Positions 26,161 through 35,840 of a stretch of 64,000 nucleotides of DNA are shown one piece after another (the first letter of the stretch is position 1; every line of letters starts with the position of its first letter). The stretch is taken from assembly GCF_003205875.1 (NCBI RefSeq), contig NZ_PUBZ01000085.1, positions 1 to 64,000 on the forward strand, in the 5' to 3' direction. This stretch comes from Herpetosiphon llansteffanensis. GTDB taxonomy: Bacteria; Chloroflexota; Chloroflexia; Chloroflexales; Herpetosiphonaceae. The translations under genes and the position numbers were made by a program. The notes below the pieces were generated by a model, which did not search any database, was not told the origin of the DNA, and worked only from the letters and a program-made list of their open reading frames with translations.

Positions 26161-27246
26161 CAGCTTAACCAAGCGTTGGGCAACATGTGACCAGCTAAAT
26201 TTGGCGGCTTGAGCGTTGGCTTGAGCCGCCAAATTGGCTTGCCACGCCGCATCATGGCAGATTCGCTCCAATGCTGCGACCCACGCCGCTTGCTCATTTG
26301 GCAATAAACAACCTGCCGCGCCAACCGCTTCAGGCAACGATGAGCTGTTTTGGGCCAACACTGGTGTGCCACAGGCAATCGCTTCGAGTGCAGGCAAGCC
26401 AAATCCTTCATACAACGACGGAAAGGCCAAGGCCAACGCACCGCTATACAACGCCGCTAAATCAGCCTCTGGCACATCGGCAATGCGCCAAACCCGCCCG
26501 TGCAAGCTGGGATTCGCCAGCAATTGCTCGCTCGCTGGGTTGCGCCAACGCCCACCAAGCACCAAACCAACCTCGCCGGTTTGGGCAGCTTGCCATGCCT
26601 GCAACAAAAAGTCGATTTGCTTATGCGGTTTGTCGGAAGCAACATAGACGATATAGCGCTCTGGTAAGCCATATTTTGCCCGCAATGCAGCAATATTTTC
26701 TGCTGGCTGAGGCTGAAATTGCTCGGAAATACCCACGCCCAAATAGGCCAAACGCTGCGGATTAACGTTATAAAATTGGGCAATATCGCTGGCTGCTGAA
26801 TGCGAAATTGTGCCAATCGCCGCCGATTGCTGAATTGCCACATGATGCAACGCAGCGATTTGCCAACGCTTGCTGCGGCTAAAACTTGCTGGCACGCGCC
26901 ACGAAATCGTATCGTAAATTAACGTGATGCTGGGGCACGGCTGGAATAACGGGCGAATATAATAGGGGAAAATCGCCAACTCTGCATTAATTTCAGCAAG
27001 CAATTTGCGCCACTCGCCATGCTGGCCCAAGCCAAACAAGCCATGCTGCACCCGCGAAATAGCCGCGTGCCGCAAGATTGGTTGCAGATCAAACTGAGTT
27101 TGTGGTTGCTGCGGCAGGATGAGATGCAGTTGCTTGGCGATTGGCGTTTGCAACAATGCCAAGGTCAGATCATAGGTAAAACGCCCAATCCCTGGAAAAT
27201 GATCATCCAAGACCCGTAAATCAAGCGCAATCGTTGCTTGCTTCAT
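26146..27246 (-). CDS. Glycosyltransferase family 4-like (GT-B)
   Basis: A 366-residue GT-B retaining glycosyltransferase. The N-terminal ALDLRVLDDHFPGIGRFTYDL and the C-terminal EX7E motif in LYEGFGLPALEAIACGTPVL mark it as a GT4 (group 1) enzyme; YVASDKPHKQIDFLLQAW is the usual linker strand. It would add a sugar from a nucleotide sugar in cell-surface polysaccharide or glycolipid synthesis. The frame is open upstream to 27327, but the ATG at 27246 overlaps the stop of the preceding GT2 gene as ATGA, so translation is coupled. Confidence 0.9.
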   Translation of the reverse strand: MKQATIALDLRVLDDHFPGIGRFTYDLTLALLQTPIAKQLHLILPQQPQTQFDLQPILRHAAISRVQHGLFGLGQHGEWRKLLAEINAELAIFPYYIRPLFQPCPSITLIYDTISWRVPASFSRSKRWQIAALHHVAIQQSAAIGTISHSAASDIAQFYNVNPQRLAYLGVGISEQFQPQPAENIAALRAKYGLPERYIVYVASDKPHKQIDFLLQAWQAAQTGEVGLVLGGRWRNPASEQLLANPSLHGRVWRIADVPEADLAALYSGALALAFPSLYEGFGLPALEAIACGTPVLAQNSSSLPEAVGAAGCLLPNEQAAWVAALERICHDAAWQANLAAQANAQAAKFSWSHVAQRLVKLLDTL

Positions 27247-28091
27247 GCCCGATACCATCCCCAAATGTAGCCTAAGGCCCCGACATAGCTGGTTAATGCT
27301 TTTAGTGGCTTGAAACTTGGCCGCCACGATGGCGCTGCAAACGAGTAGGGCAAGAAGATATTAATTGGCAAAATGAGCGTGCGCAGTAGCCAATAGGCCA
27401 GTGCATGCAACGGTGTTTTGAGCACGCGTCCACGTCCACGCGCAGGATCACGGCGCACTTCTTGAGCATGGCCAAGCCCATACAACCAATGTTTGCGCAA
27501 CAAAGCCCAAAGATTGGCCGGAGCCGGATGCCATGTCCAGGTATTTGGCACCAAGATAAAGCGATAGCCCGCCCGCCGCACTCGCGTAAAAAACTCGGTA
27601 TCTACGCCGCGAATTAATTCGTTGTTGAAGCCGCCAACTTCGTCGTATACCTCGCGACGCATCGCACAGCAGGTTGTGGTTAGTTCGCAATAAAACGAAG
27701 GTGGGTCGGGATTGCTCTCCAGCGGCGTTTGTACGACGGCATGCTCAATTCTGGGCACTTCGCGGGCGACCCAACGCTGAAACGTCGAAGCATCGGGCGG
27801 CAAGAGCTTGGCTGCGCCAGTTACGCCAATCGTTTGGTCGTTGAGCAACGGCTTGACCAACTGCTCAAGCGCATCATCATTGGCCAAAACCGCATCATCA
27901 TCGATAAACACCACGTAGGGCGCGTTGGTGCGCACCGTTGCTGTATTGCGTGCTTTGCCGTTGGGCCGTACCCCAACCGCAACCTCGATTTGGCTTGGTT
28001 GCCACGTTTGGCGGGCCAGCGAGGCTCGCAAGGCGCTAATTTCGCCATTCAAGGCCGGAATAACCACGGCAATTTGGGGAATTTCGCTCAC
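27243..28091 (-). CDS. Glycosyltransferase family 2
   Basis: A 282-residue GT-A glycosyltransferase. VVIPALNG is the first strand, the metal-binding DXD is in VFIDDDAVL, and a second acidic region lies in LIRGVDTEFFTRVRRAGYR. The C-terminal part has a hydrophobic stretch (YWLLRTLILPINIFLPY) that could associate with the membrane. The start is uncertain: TTG at 28106 or GTG at 28091. The latter gives the usual short N-terminus before the first strand. It forms an operon with the GT4-type gene downstream. Confidence 0.88.
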   Translation of the reverse strand: MSEIPQIAVVIPALNGEISALRASLARQTWQPSQIEVAVGVRPNGKARNTATVRTNAPYVVFIDDDAVLANDDALEQLVKPLLNDQTIGVTGAAKLLPPDASTFQRWVAREVPRIEHAVVQTPLESNPDPPSFYCELTTTCCAMRREVYDEVGGFNNELIRGVDTEFFTRVRRAGYRFILVPNTWTWHPAPANLWALLRKHWLYGLGHAQEVRRDPARGRGRVLKTPLHALAYWLLRTLILPINIFLPYSFAAPSWRPSFKPLKALTSYVGALGYIWGWYRA

Positions 28092-28167
28092 AGATTGTCC
28101 ATCCAACTAGCCAAATCAGTCTGCGATTAATATACCACGCCGATCAGAAATTCCTGCCGCTAGACCG

Positions 28168-28195
28168 TTGTTTTGTTGCCAGAAGCTTCTATAAT
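28168..28195 (+). promoter_or_regulatory. Possible promoter of the cyclase/TPR gene
   Basis: TTGTTT (28168-28173), a 16-bp spacer and a consensus TATAAT (28190-28195) lie about 46 bp before the start codon at 28242. Confidence 0.5.
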
Positions 28196-28241
28196 GCAGG
28201 ATATCGTGATTGATGCTTGCTACTTTGCGAAGGTTTAAACC

Positions 28242-31200
28242 ATGTCGATTTCGCCTTCTTCGTCAGAATTTGCCTCATTGTTGCGCCAAGTTCAACAGGC
28301 CGAGGTTTCGCTCACCCAACCGCAGCTTGATGATTTGGATCATCAGCTGAACCATCGGATTCAGCAATTGCAGCGTTATGTGCCCGACCCAATTGTGCAG
28401 CGCCTCAAACAAGGCTCGCTGACGATTCCCTATGGCGAACGTTGGACTGGCTCGTTGCTCTTTGCCGATCTTTCGGGCTTTACGGCACTTTCCGAAAGCC
28501 TGACCCGCCTGGGCAAAGAGGGCGCGGAACAGGTGACGAGCATTATCAATCGCTTGTTTGATCAGCTAGTGGCTGATATTGAGGCCCATGGCGGGGCATT
28601 AATTAAATTTGGTGGCGATGCAGTTACCGCTTTTTTTGATCAAACCAAACTTGGTACGCAGCACGCGCTGTTTGCTGCTCACGCGGCCCAAGCAATGCAA
28701 ACATCAATGGCCAGCCTTGGCAAGATTCAAATTCGGGCTGATCAATTTAACCTTACCTTGCGAATTGGGGTCCACAGCGGTGAAGCGTTTGCAGCCTTGC
28801 TTGGCGATCAGCAGCATGCAGAGTTGATGCTGACAGGGATTGCGGTCAACTTGGTTGCGCGTGCTCAAGAGTTGGCGCGGCCTGGCGAGGTGGTCTGCTC
28901 CAAAGATACCATGCGCTTGCTTGGCTTGCCCGCCGATCCCAATACGCCATTTACGGCCCTCACGACGACGCTTGAGCATCCGCCCTATCAAGCTGAATCT
29001 AATGCTACGGCCATGGCTCAGCCAGTTACTTTAGCAAGCTTGCAAGCCCTTGCGACGATCTATCACGGCTTGCAAGGTCTCTTGCCGCAACGCATGAGCG
29101 AAGAGCAATTGCTGAGCAACGCGGCCAGCAAAAGTGGCGAAATTCGCTTGGTAACGATTGTTTTTGCCCATATTGCGCCATTTAGCACGATTGTTGAATT
29201 ATGCGATGCTGCTAGCGCCACGGTGTTGCTCAACCACTACTACCAGCGCATGCAACAGATCGTCAATCACTATGGCGGCGTGGTTAACAAGCTCGATATG
29301 GCCGCCGATGGCGATAAATTGTTGGCGATTTTTGGTGCGCCGCTGGCCAACGAAAATGATACCGAGCTAGCGGTGCGAGCTGGCCTCGATATGCAATCAG
29401 CCATGAACGAAATTAATGCCTTGATTCAGCAGCACGATGTGCGTTTGCCTTTGCTTGACCAACAAATTGGCATCAACCAAGGCCACGTATTTGCTGGAAT
29501 TGTGGGCAGCGAAACTCGCCGCGAATACACCGTCATGGGCGATCCGGTCAATACTGCTGTGCGTTTGATGAGCGTTTGCCGTTATGGCGAGGTGTTGGCT
29601 AGCCCTGCGGTCAAGCGGCTTACCAGCCATGCCTTTGCCTACGAAACCCTGCCAGCCCTACCGCTCAAAGGCAAAAGCGAGCCAATCGAGCCAGCACGGG
29701 TTGATCGCGCCTACAATGTGCGCCGCGAAACAATGCGTGCCGATTTGGTTGGTCGCGTGCAGGAGCTTGATCAATTAGCCGCGATTAGTATGCAAGCGTT
29801 GCAAGGCCAAGGCCAAATTATCAATATCTTTGGCGAGGCTGGCATTGGCAAATCGCGCTTGCTCGAAGAACTGCTCAGCCGTTTATCGTTGGCTTCGTTC
29901 GACCCAAACCTCAACGTACCCGAATTTATGCCGATTACGATTGAATGCCAATTGTATGAGCAAACCACACCATTTGCTTCTGCTAGCGAGATGTTGCGCC
30001 AAGTGCTGCGCCTCAATAGCAGCTTGACCAGCGAGCGTTTGATTCAGATTATCAGCCAACGGGTGAGCACGTTGGCTCCTGAGCTTGAGCGATTTTTGCC
30101 CTTGCTAAGCGATATTTTGCATGTAAGCTTGGCTGAAAATGAATTAACCCAAGCCCTTGCACCAGAACAACGTCACGATCAAACGATTGAGTTGGTAGTG
30201 GCCTTGATTTTGGCCAGCGCCAATACCACGCCGCTGGTAATTTTATGGGATGATGCGCATTGGATCGATGCTTCATCGCGCCAGTTGCTCGAACGTTTAG
30301 CCAAATCTGCCGATCAAGCGCCGATTGCCTTGTTGGTTGGCTCGCGTACCAAAGGCCTATTAGCTATGAATTGGCCTGAGCAGACGATTACACTTGAGTT
30401 GAGTGAATTGAGCATGCCCGAAAGCGAAGCCCTCGCCAGTGGCATTATTGGCAACGCGCCATTGCCAGCAGCCTTGCTCGAACGCTGGCGACGCAGCGAC
30501 GAACGCTTTTTCAATCCGCAGGGCAATCCATTTTTTATCGAAGAAATGATGCGCAGCCTGATTCAGCAAGGCGTAATCGTCGAAACCAGCAACGGCTGGG
30601 ATTTGCGCGGCGAGCTTGATAGCCTGCCAACCACGATTGAAGGCGTGATTACTGCGCGCTTAGATCGGCTTGATACACGGATTCGTGAAACTGTGCAAGT
30701 TGCCTCGGTAGTTGGCCGCCGCTTCGAATTGACGATTCTGCGTGGCATCACCAACGATGACGATTTGGTCAATCAAATGGATCGCCTGACCAATGCCGAT
30801 GTGGTGTTGCCCGACCATATTGCCGCCGATTTGGCCTATTTATTCAAGCATACGCTAACCCGCGACGTGGCCTACGAAGGCATTTTATATGCGCGGCGGC
30901 GTGAGTTGCATCGGCGGGTGGCGGCTCGCATCCAAGAAGTTTATCGCCAAAATCTGGGTGATGTGTTGCCAATTTTGGCCCGCCACTATGCCCGCGCCGA
31001 AGATTGGCACGAAGCTGTGCGCTATTATCGCGAAGCTGGCATCACCGCCCAAAAACGCTATTTTAATGCAGAGGCTTGCGCTCATTATCGCGATGCCTTG
31101 GAGTTACTGCCCAACTTGGGCAAACCTGATTCTTCGTTGGAGCAAGAATTGACCGAGCGCTTGGGCTATGTGCTGTTGCAAGCTGGCGATTATGCCGAAG

Positions 31201-32324
31201 CCTTGCCAACCTTGGCCCAAGCCCAAAGCCAATTGCGCCAAAGCAGCGTGTATAGCAACAGCCGCGAAGCTCGCATTTTGCGCCATATCACCACCATTCA
31301 CGAGCGCCAAGATGAATACGAGCTAGCCTTTGAGCAATTGCAACAAGCGCTCGTGTTGTTGGGCGAGCAGCAATCGGTTGAGCGGGTACGGGCGTTGTTG
31401 CTTGGGGCAGGCCTGCATCAACGCCAAGGCCGCTATCACGAAACAATTGCTTGGGCCGAACAAGCCTTGACGCTGGCCGAAGAGCTAGCATTGCAAGCCG
31501 AGCAAGCCCGCGCCTATTTGCTGATCGGCGGAACCTACCGCGTGCTTGGCTCTCGCGAGCAGGCAGTTGGCGCACTGGCCAAATCAATCGAGCTGTATCA
31601 AAGCGTCAACGATATTTCGCGCTTGGCCGATGCCTACAACAACGCCGCGATCAACTTTAGCGATCTCGATCAATGGGATCAATCGATCGCGCTCTATCAA
31701 GCTGCCTTCAACATCAAAAAGACGATCAACGATAGCTATGGCCAAGCGCTGGTGAGCCTCAACCTCGGTGAGCTGTATCGCAAAACTCAGCAATATACCC
31801 AAGCATTAGAGACCTTTAACCAAAGCCTAGTGCTGTGGAACAAGCTCAACTCCAAGTTGGGAGCTGCCGTAACCCACATGAATATGGGTAATACGCTGTT
31901 TGCGCAAGGCCAAAGCACCAACGCTGAAGCTATGCTCGATCGTAGCCGCGCGATTTTCGATGAAATTCATGTCGATTCATTTTTACCTGAGTTGTATCGC
32001 ATCTATGCTGAATTGTTTTATAGCCGCCAAAACTACGCCAAAGCCTTAGATTATTGTGATTTTGCGCTGGCTCAGGCCCGCCAACATTCGGCAAAAGCAG
32101 ATGAAGGCATGGCCCAATTGACCCAAAGTAAGATTTTGCTGGCCTTAGACCATTATGATCCAGCCTTAAATGCAGCCGAACAGGCACTTAGCCTCTTGTT
32201 AGAATGCGATAACCAAGCAGATGTTGAACGCTGTTTGGAGCAATTGATCAGCTTGACCAAAACTACCGATCCAAAACGCATGGCTCAATATCAGGATCAA
32301 CTGGCTCGTTTAACCAAGGCTTAG
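28242..32324 (+). CDS. Double cyclase-domain / AAA ATPase / TPR signalling protein
   Basis: A 1360-residue protein. Cyclase homology domain 1 (about 65-245) has both metal Asp (FADLSGF, Asp76; IKFGGDAV, Asp126) and the VNLVAR Asn/Arg pair, so it may be active as an adenylate or guanylate cyclase. Domain 2 (about 300-480) reads VFAHIAPFS where the first metal Asp should be (His instead), but keeps GDKLLAIFGAP and MGDPVNTAVR. An AAA_16-type ATPase follows: Walker A GEAGIGKS near 531 and Walker B VILWDDAHW. About ten TPR-like repeats run from about 880 to the end. GAAGG precedes ATG. Such proteins couple ATPase/TPR sensing to cyclic-nucleotide signalling; here the second domain may be regulatory. 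Confidence 0.9.
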   Translation: MSISPSSSEFASLLRQVQQAEVSLTQPQLDDLDHQLNHRIQQLQRYVPDPIVQRLKQGSLTIPYGERWTGSLLFADLSGFTALSESLTRLGKEGAEQVTSIINRLFDQLVADIEAHGGALIKFGGDAVTAFFDQTKLGTQHALFAAHAAQAMQTSMASLGKIQIRADQFNLTLRIGVHSGEAFAALLGDQQHAELMLTGIAVNLVARAQELARPGEVVCSKDTMRLLGLPADPNTPFTALTTTLEHPPYQAESNATAMAQPVTLASLQALATIYHGLQGLLPQRMSEEQLLSNAASKSGEIRLVTIVFAHIAPFSTIVELCDAASATVLLNHYYQRMQQIVNHYGGVVNKLDMAADGDKLLAIFGAPLANENDTELAVRAGLDMQSAMNEINALIQQHDVRLPLLDQQIGINQGHVFAGIVGSETRREYTVMGDPVNTAVRLMSVCRYGEVLASPAVKRLTSHAFAYETLPALPLKGKSEPIEPARVDRAYNVRRETMRADLVGRVQELDQLAAISMQALQGQGQIINIFGEAGIGKSRLLEELLSRLSLASFDPNLNVPEFMPITIECQLYEQTTPFASASEMLRQVLRLNSSLTSERLIQIISQRVSTLAPELERFLPLLSDILHVSLAENELTQALAPEQRHDQTIELVVALILASANTTPLVILWDDAHWIDASSRQLLERLAKSADQAPIALLVGSRTKGLLAMNWPEQTITLELSELSMPESEALASGIIGNAPLPAALLERWRRSDERFFNPQGNPFFIEEMMRSLIQQGVIVETSNGWDLRGELDSLPTTIEGVITARLDRLDTRIRETVQVASVVGRRFELTILRGITNDDDLVNQMDRLTNADVVLPDHIAADLAYLFKHTLTRDVAYEGILYARRRELHRRVAARIQEVYRQNLGDVLPILARHYARAEDWHEAVRYYREAGITAQKRYFNAEACAHYRDALELLPNLGKPDSSLEQELTERLGYVLLQAGDYAEALPTLAQAQSQLRQSSVYSNSREARILRHITTIHERQDEYELAFEQLQQALVLLGEQQSVERVRALLLGAGLHQRQGRYHETIAWAEQALTLAEELALQAEQARAYLLIGGTYRVLGSREQAVGALAKSIELYQSVNDISRLADAYNNAAINFSDLDQWDQSIALYQAAFNIKKTINDSYGQALVSLNLGELYRKTQQYTQALETFNQSLVLWNKLNSKLGAAVTHMNMGNTLFAQGQSTNAEAMLDRSRAIFDEIHVDSFLPELYRIYAELFYSRQNYAKALDYCDFALAQARQHSAKADEGMAQLTQSKILLALDHYDPALNAAEQALSLLLECDNQADVERCLEQLISLTKTTDPKRMAQYQDQLARLTKA

Positions 32325-32349
32325 CCCAGATTTTCGCAATGGAGGGTTT

Positions 32350-35300
32350 ATGCGCCGTTTCCGTTACGTTCGTTTATTAGGAGTCGTTGTTCTGCTCCTA
32401 AGTTTATTGGCCCAGCAGCCTACATCGAATAGTTTGGCCAAGCCAGCCCTGCTGCCGATGCCAGTGCCTGAAGTTGAATGGAACGACGTTTGGCAAAACG
32501 CCCACGATCTATCCGATGATTGTTTATGGCCAACTATTAGCGTCTGCGATGTTGCTGGCGATTTGAGCACTGGCAGCGATCTTGATTGGTATAAAATTAC
32601 TGTTCAGCCAGCTACAACCTTGGCAATTAGCCTAACTGATACGTTTGGCGATTATCAGGTGGCGCTCTTTTATGATTTGGGCCAGCCAATTACCCAAACT
32701 GGCCATGTTTCCCTTGGCAACCTGAACGCCATCGGCAATCTGAATGCGATTGGCAACCTGAACGCCATCGGCAACCTGAATGCAATCGGCAATCTGAACG
32801 CCATTGGCAATCTGAATGCCATCGGCAATCTGAATGCAATCGGCAACCTGAACGCGATTGGCGCAAATGGCTATGCAGATGCCAGTATCAACAGTTTTGT
32901 TTGGACACCAGGCTTTTATTATCTGCTCGTCTATCCGCTGGACGACGATCAATCAGGCGATTACAAACTTTCGATCGAAGCAGCTTTTGACCCAAGTTTG
33001 ACCAAACCTGCACCAATCCCGTTTAATATTGTGCAAAATGAGCCACCAGATTGTAAGGGCGCATTGTACATTACCCATAGCGACTATCTCGATATTCACC
33101 AAACCTTTGCGCCCTACAATACCAGTATTAATGACGAATTGATTGGTTTTTCCGATAATATCAACGATCCGAATACCAATGGCTTAGTGGTCGATTTGGC
33201 AAATATTCCGTGGATTCAGCCAAGCAACGCATTTAGTGATGCCTCAACCGGGTGGAATGCACATCGCACCAATCCATTTTATGCCAATCGGCTTGCTGAG
33301 GGTGTGCATCATCTCATCACCCAATATGCGCGGCGGTGTCCTATGTTGCGCTATATCACGATTGTTGGCGGCGATTCGGTTGTGCCCTTCTATCGCGTAC
33401 CCGACGAAACAGTGATTGCCAATGAGAGCGATTATTTGGCTAGCTCAAAAATCAACCCTACTAGCTTTACCGCCAGCAGCCTTAAATACAAAACGATTCT
33501 GACTGACAATATTTATGGCGCGATCAAGCCAATTCCCTATCGTGGTCGCCAATTGTGGGTGCCTGAATTGAGTGTTGGACGCTTGGTCGAAAGCCCAGCT
33601 TCGATTCATATTTATTTGAAAAAACTGAATATGTATTCTATCTTTGAGGAGGATAGCAAAATTTATTTAAGTTCCCAAGATAGCAGTTTGGTGACAGGTT
33701 ATGATTTCTTGACCGATCAAGCGAAGCTGGTTTCAAGCACCTTGACTCTGTTGACTGGGTTGCGGCCAATTGGCTTAATTAATGACACGTGGAATGCAAC
33801 CAACCTCGCGCAAACGTGGCTACCAAATATTGATAATAATATTTCGAAGTCGCCGTATCCAGCCCAATCGATTAATGCTCACTTTACCCACTATCAGGCA
33901 ATTCCTGCCAACTTTGCTACCTCGAGCGATGTTGTGAGCGCCTCGATTCTCTACAATCATCAGTATGCAACGCTTGAAAGTGCCTATCAAATTCGGCGCT
34001 TAGGCTATAGCGTTGGTTGTCACTCGGGCTTTAGTGTCGCTGATAGCGATGTGGTTAGCGGCAGTGGCGCGGCAATCGACTTTCCCCAAGCCTATCTTAA
34101 GCAGCATGGCACATGGGTTGGCAACACTGGTTTTGGCTATGGTGATAGCGATTTGGTTGGTTATAGCGAAAAACTCATGGCCCAATTTACCCTCGAACTT
34201 GGCCGCGAATGGATGAATCAATCGAACGACTATGAAGGTATCCCAGTTGGCTATGGTTTAGTGCGGGCTAAACGAGCCTATTTGCGCGAAGGCACGCCTG
34301 GTACATTCAGCGTCTATGATGAAAAAGTGCTGTTGCAATCAACCTTATATGGCATGCCAATGGTCTTAGTTAATGTGCTCAATCCAATTCCCTTCCCACC
34401 AAACGATCGCCAAGATCACGGCTGTTTGACCTGTCCGCCGAATGTGGCGCAGCGGGCAACCGTCACTGATGATGCGATTGATCGCGATCTTACCTTCAAC
34501 ATTAGCTATACAACCGCCCAAAATACGAGCCGCGGCAAAATTATTGCGGCCCAAGCTACGGTGGTCAATGATACGGAAGGCTTGCTGACAGGCCGCACCT
34601 TTAATAGCACCATGGTCAATGCTGCAGGTTTGCCATCATTACCCAACTTTAACATTCCACTTTCGTTGGCCGATAGCTTTGGCGAGCAGCGTTTGCAAGG
34701 CATTCAGTTGCTTGGCGGCACAACCGCAACCACGGTGACTTTTAATCCGATTGTTACCCGTTTGATTACCGATGAAATTTATCTGCCGCACGAGCCAAGC
34801 TTCGATTTTGCTGATCGCTGGTATCCCGACCAGCCATTTAGCTATAGTGTCTTCGAGAGCGATAATCTCGAAGATAATGGCCCATTCAACCAAGATCGGC
34901 GTTTCTCGCAGCTTTTATTGACTCCAACCCAATTCAAAGGCACGGCCAGCGGCGGCGAATTACGCCAATTCAACACGATTACGTTGCGGCTTAAATATTT
35001 GAGCGATGGCGCTGATGACGATTTGCTCAATGATAACTTCGACCCAATTGTGCGCGATACCCAACGCACCAGCGATGGCAAGATTCGCGCAATGGTGATC
35101 GAGCGCGATAACGACGGCCCAGGCGATGAAATTGAAGCTGAGATGTTGGTCAAAACCAGCACTGGCGCTTGGCAAAGCATCGATATGGATACCTTTCAAG
35201 TGGGCCCGACCGAGCGCTGGCAAATTTCAGCCAGCCTGCCAACCATCGCCGCCCAACCACTGCAACTCATGATTCAGGTTGAAGACGAGGCCGGCAACGT

Positions 35301-35376
35301 TGGGGTCGAAACCTATGGCGGGCGGTTCAATATTGATTACGAACTGTATCTACCCAATGTCAATGTTAAGCGCTAA
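32350..35376 (+). CDS. Secreted C25 (gingipain-like) caspase-fold protease with NLNAIG repeats
   Basis: A 1008-residue exported protein. Residues 1-30 form a signal peptide. A PPC-like beta-sandwich (about 45-215; SDLDWYKITVQPATTLAISL ... SGDYKLSIEA) is interrupted by eight tandem GNLNAI hexapeptides (about 123-170). The central domain resembles peptidase family C25: ITIVGGDSVVPFYRVPDE, SVGRLVESP, a candidate catalytic His in NAHFTHYQAIP, and a candidate catalytic Cys in VGCHSGFSV. The C-terminal 300 residues appear beta-rich. No sorting signal is clear. GGAGGG precedes the ATG. It is 25 bp downstream of the cyclase gene. Protease activity is inferred. Confidence 0.82.
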   Translation: MRRFRYVRLLGVVVLLLSLLAQQPTSNSLAKPALLPMPVPEVEWNDVWQNAHDLSDDCLWPTISVCDVAGDLSTGSDLDWYKITVQPATTLAISLTDTFGDYQVALFYDLGQPITQTGHVSLGNLNAIGNLNAIGNLNAIGNLNAIGNLNAIGNLNAIGNLNAIGNLNAIGANGYADASINSFVWTPGFYYLLVYPLDDDQSGDYKLSIEAAFDPSLTKPAPIPFNIVQNEPPDCKGALYITHSDYLDIHQTFAPYNTSINDELIGFSDNINDPNTNGLVVDLANIPWIQPSNAFSDASTGWNAHRTNPFYANRLAEGVHHLITQYARRCPMLRYITIVGGDSVVPFYRVPDETVIANESDYLASSKINPTSFTASSLKYKTILTDNIYGAIKPIPYRGRQLWVPELSVGRLVESPASIHIYLKKLNMYSIFEEDSKIYLSSQDSSLVTGYDFLTDQAKLVSSTLTLLTGLRPIGLINDTWNATNLAQTWLPNIDNNISKSPYPAQSINAHFTHYQAIPANFATSSDVVSASILYNHQYATLESAYQIRRLGYSVGCHSGFSVADSDVVSGSGAAIDFPQAYLKQHGTWVGNTGFGYGDSDLVGYSEKLMAQFTLELGREWMNQSNDYEGIPVGYGLVRAKRAYLREGTPGTFSVYDEKVLLQSTLYGMPMVLVNVLNPIPFPPNDRQDHGCLTCPPNVAQRATVTDDAIDRDLTFNISYTTAQNTSRGKIIAAQATVVNDTEGLLTGRTFNSTMVNAAGLPSLPNFNIPLSLADSFGEQRLQGIQLLGGTTATTVTFNPIVTRLITDEIYLPHEPSFDFADRWYPDQPFSYSVFESDNLEDNGPFNQDRRFSQLLLTPTQFKGTASGGELRQFNTITLRLKYLSDGADDDLLNDNFDPIVRDTQRTSDGKIRAMVIERDNDGPGDEIEAEMLVKTSTGAWQSIDMDTFQVGPTERWQISASLPTIAAQPLQLMIQVEDEAGNVGVETYGGRFNIDYELYLPNVNVKR
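32716..32859 (+). repeat. Eight 18-bp tandem repeats encoding GNLNAI
   Basis: Eight units of GGCAAYCTGAAYGCNATY lie in frame within the C25-like gene. Differences between units are confined to third codon positions (AAC/AAT, GCC/GCA/GCG, ATC/ATT), so the peptide is invariant while the DNA has diverged. Confidence 0.97.
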
Positions 35377-35390
35377 ATGATTGAGCGTTC

Positions 35391-35729
35391 CCTCACCCCC
35401 CAGCTTCCTCTCTTTCAAGGGTAGGTTTTGAGCGATTGATCGGCTGTGGCACATGCCCTCACCCCCCAACCCCCTCGCCCACTGAACGCGGGCGAGGGGA
35501 AACCCTTTTTTTATAAAGGAATTGAGGGAGAACCACGAGGTGAAAGCCCCTCGCCCGCGCACGGGAGAGGGGTTGGGGTGAGGGGATCTTAACACCGACC
35601 CTTTTAAGCCAACCCCCTCTCCCACGACAACGCGGGCGAGGGGGAGCCGACAACGCATTGCGGCAGAACCACGAGGTGAAAGCCCCTCGCCCGCCGCGTG
35701 GGAGAGGGGTTGGGGGTGAGGGGATATTC
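35391..35729. repeat. Tandem copies of the GC-rich dispersed element
   Basis: Two near-complete copies of the element seen at 162-294 follow each other (about 35455-35585 and 35610-35729), after a partial arm at 35391-35420. Both carry the self-complementary ends and the central AACCACGAGGTGAAAGCCCC segment. The rest of the gap to 35840 holds the leader of the MoxR gene. Confidence 0.85.
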
Positions 35730-35840
35730 AATACCCATGCATTTGATCAAAAAAGTGCTACACTTAACTTGTGTGACAATTACCCCAAACTCTCCCTCAC
35801 CAACCCAAGTTTTCCGCCAAGCCTACAGGAGCAGCATTCT

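Noticed and set aside
35391-35729. CRISPR-like array in the tandem repeat region
   Set aside because: There are only two long units with internal hairpins and no regular spacers or cas genes.
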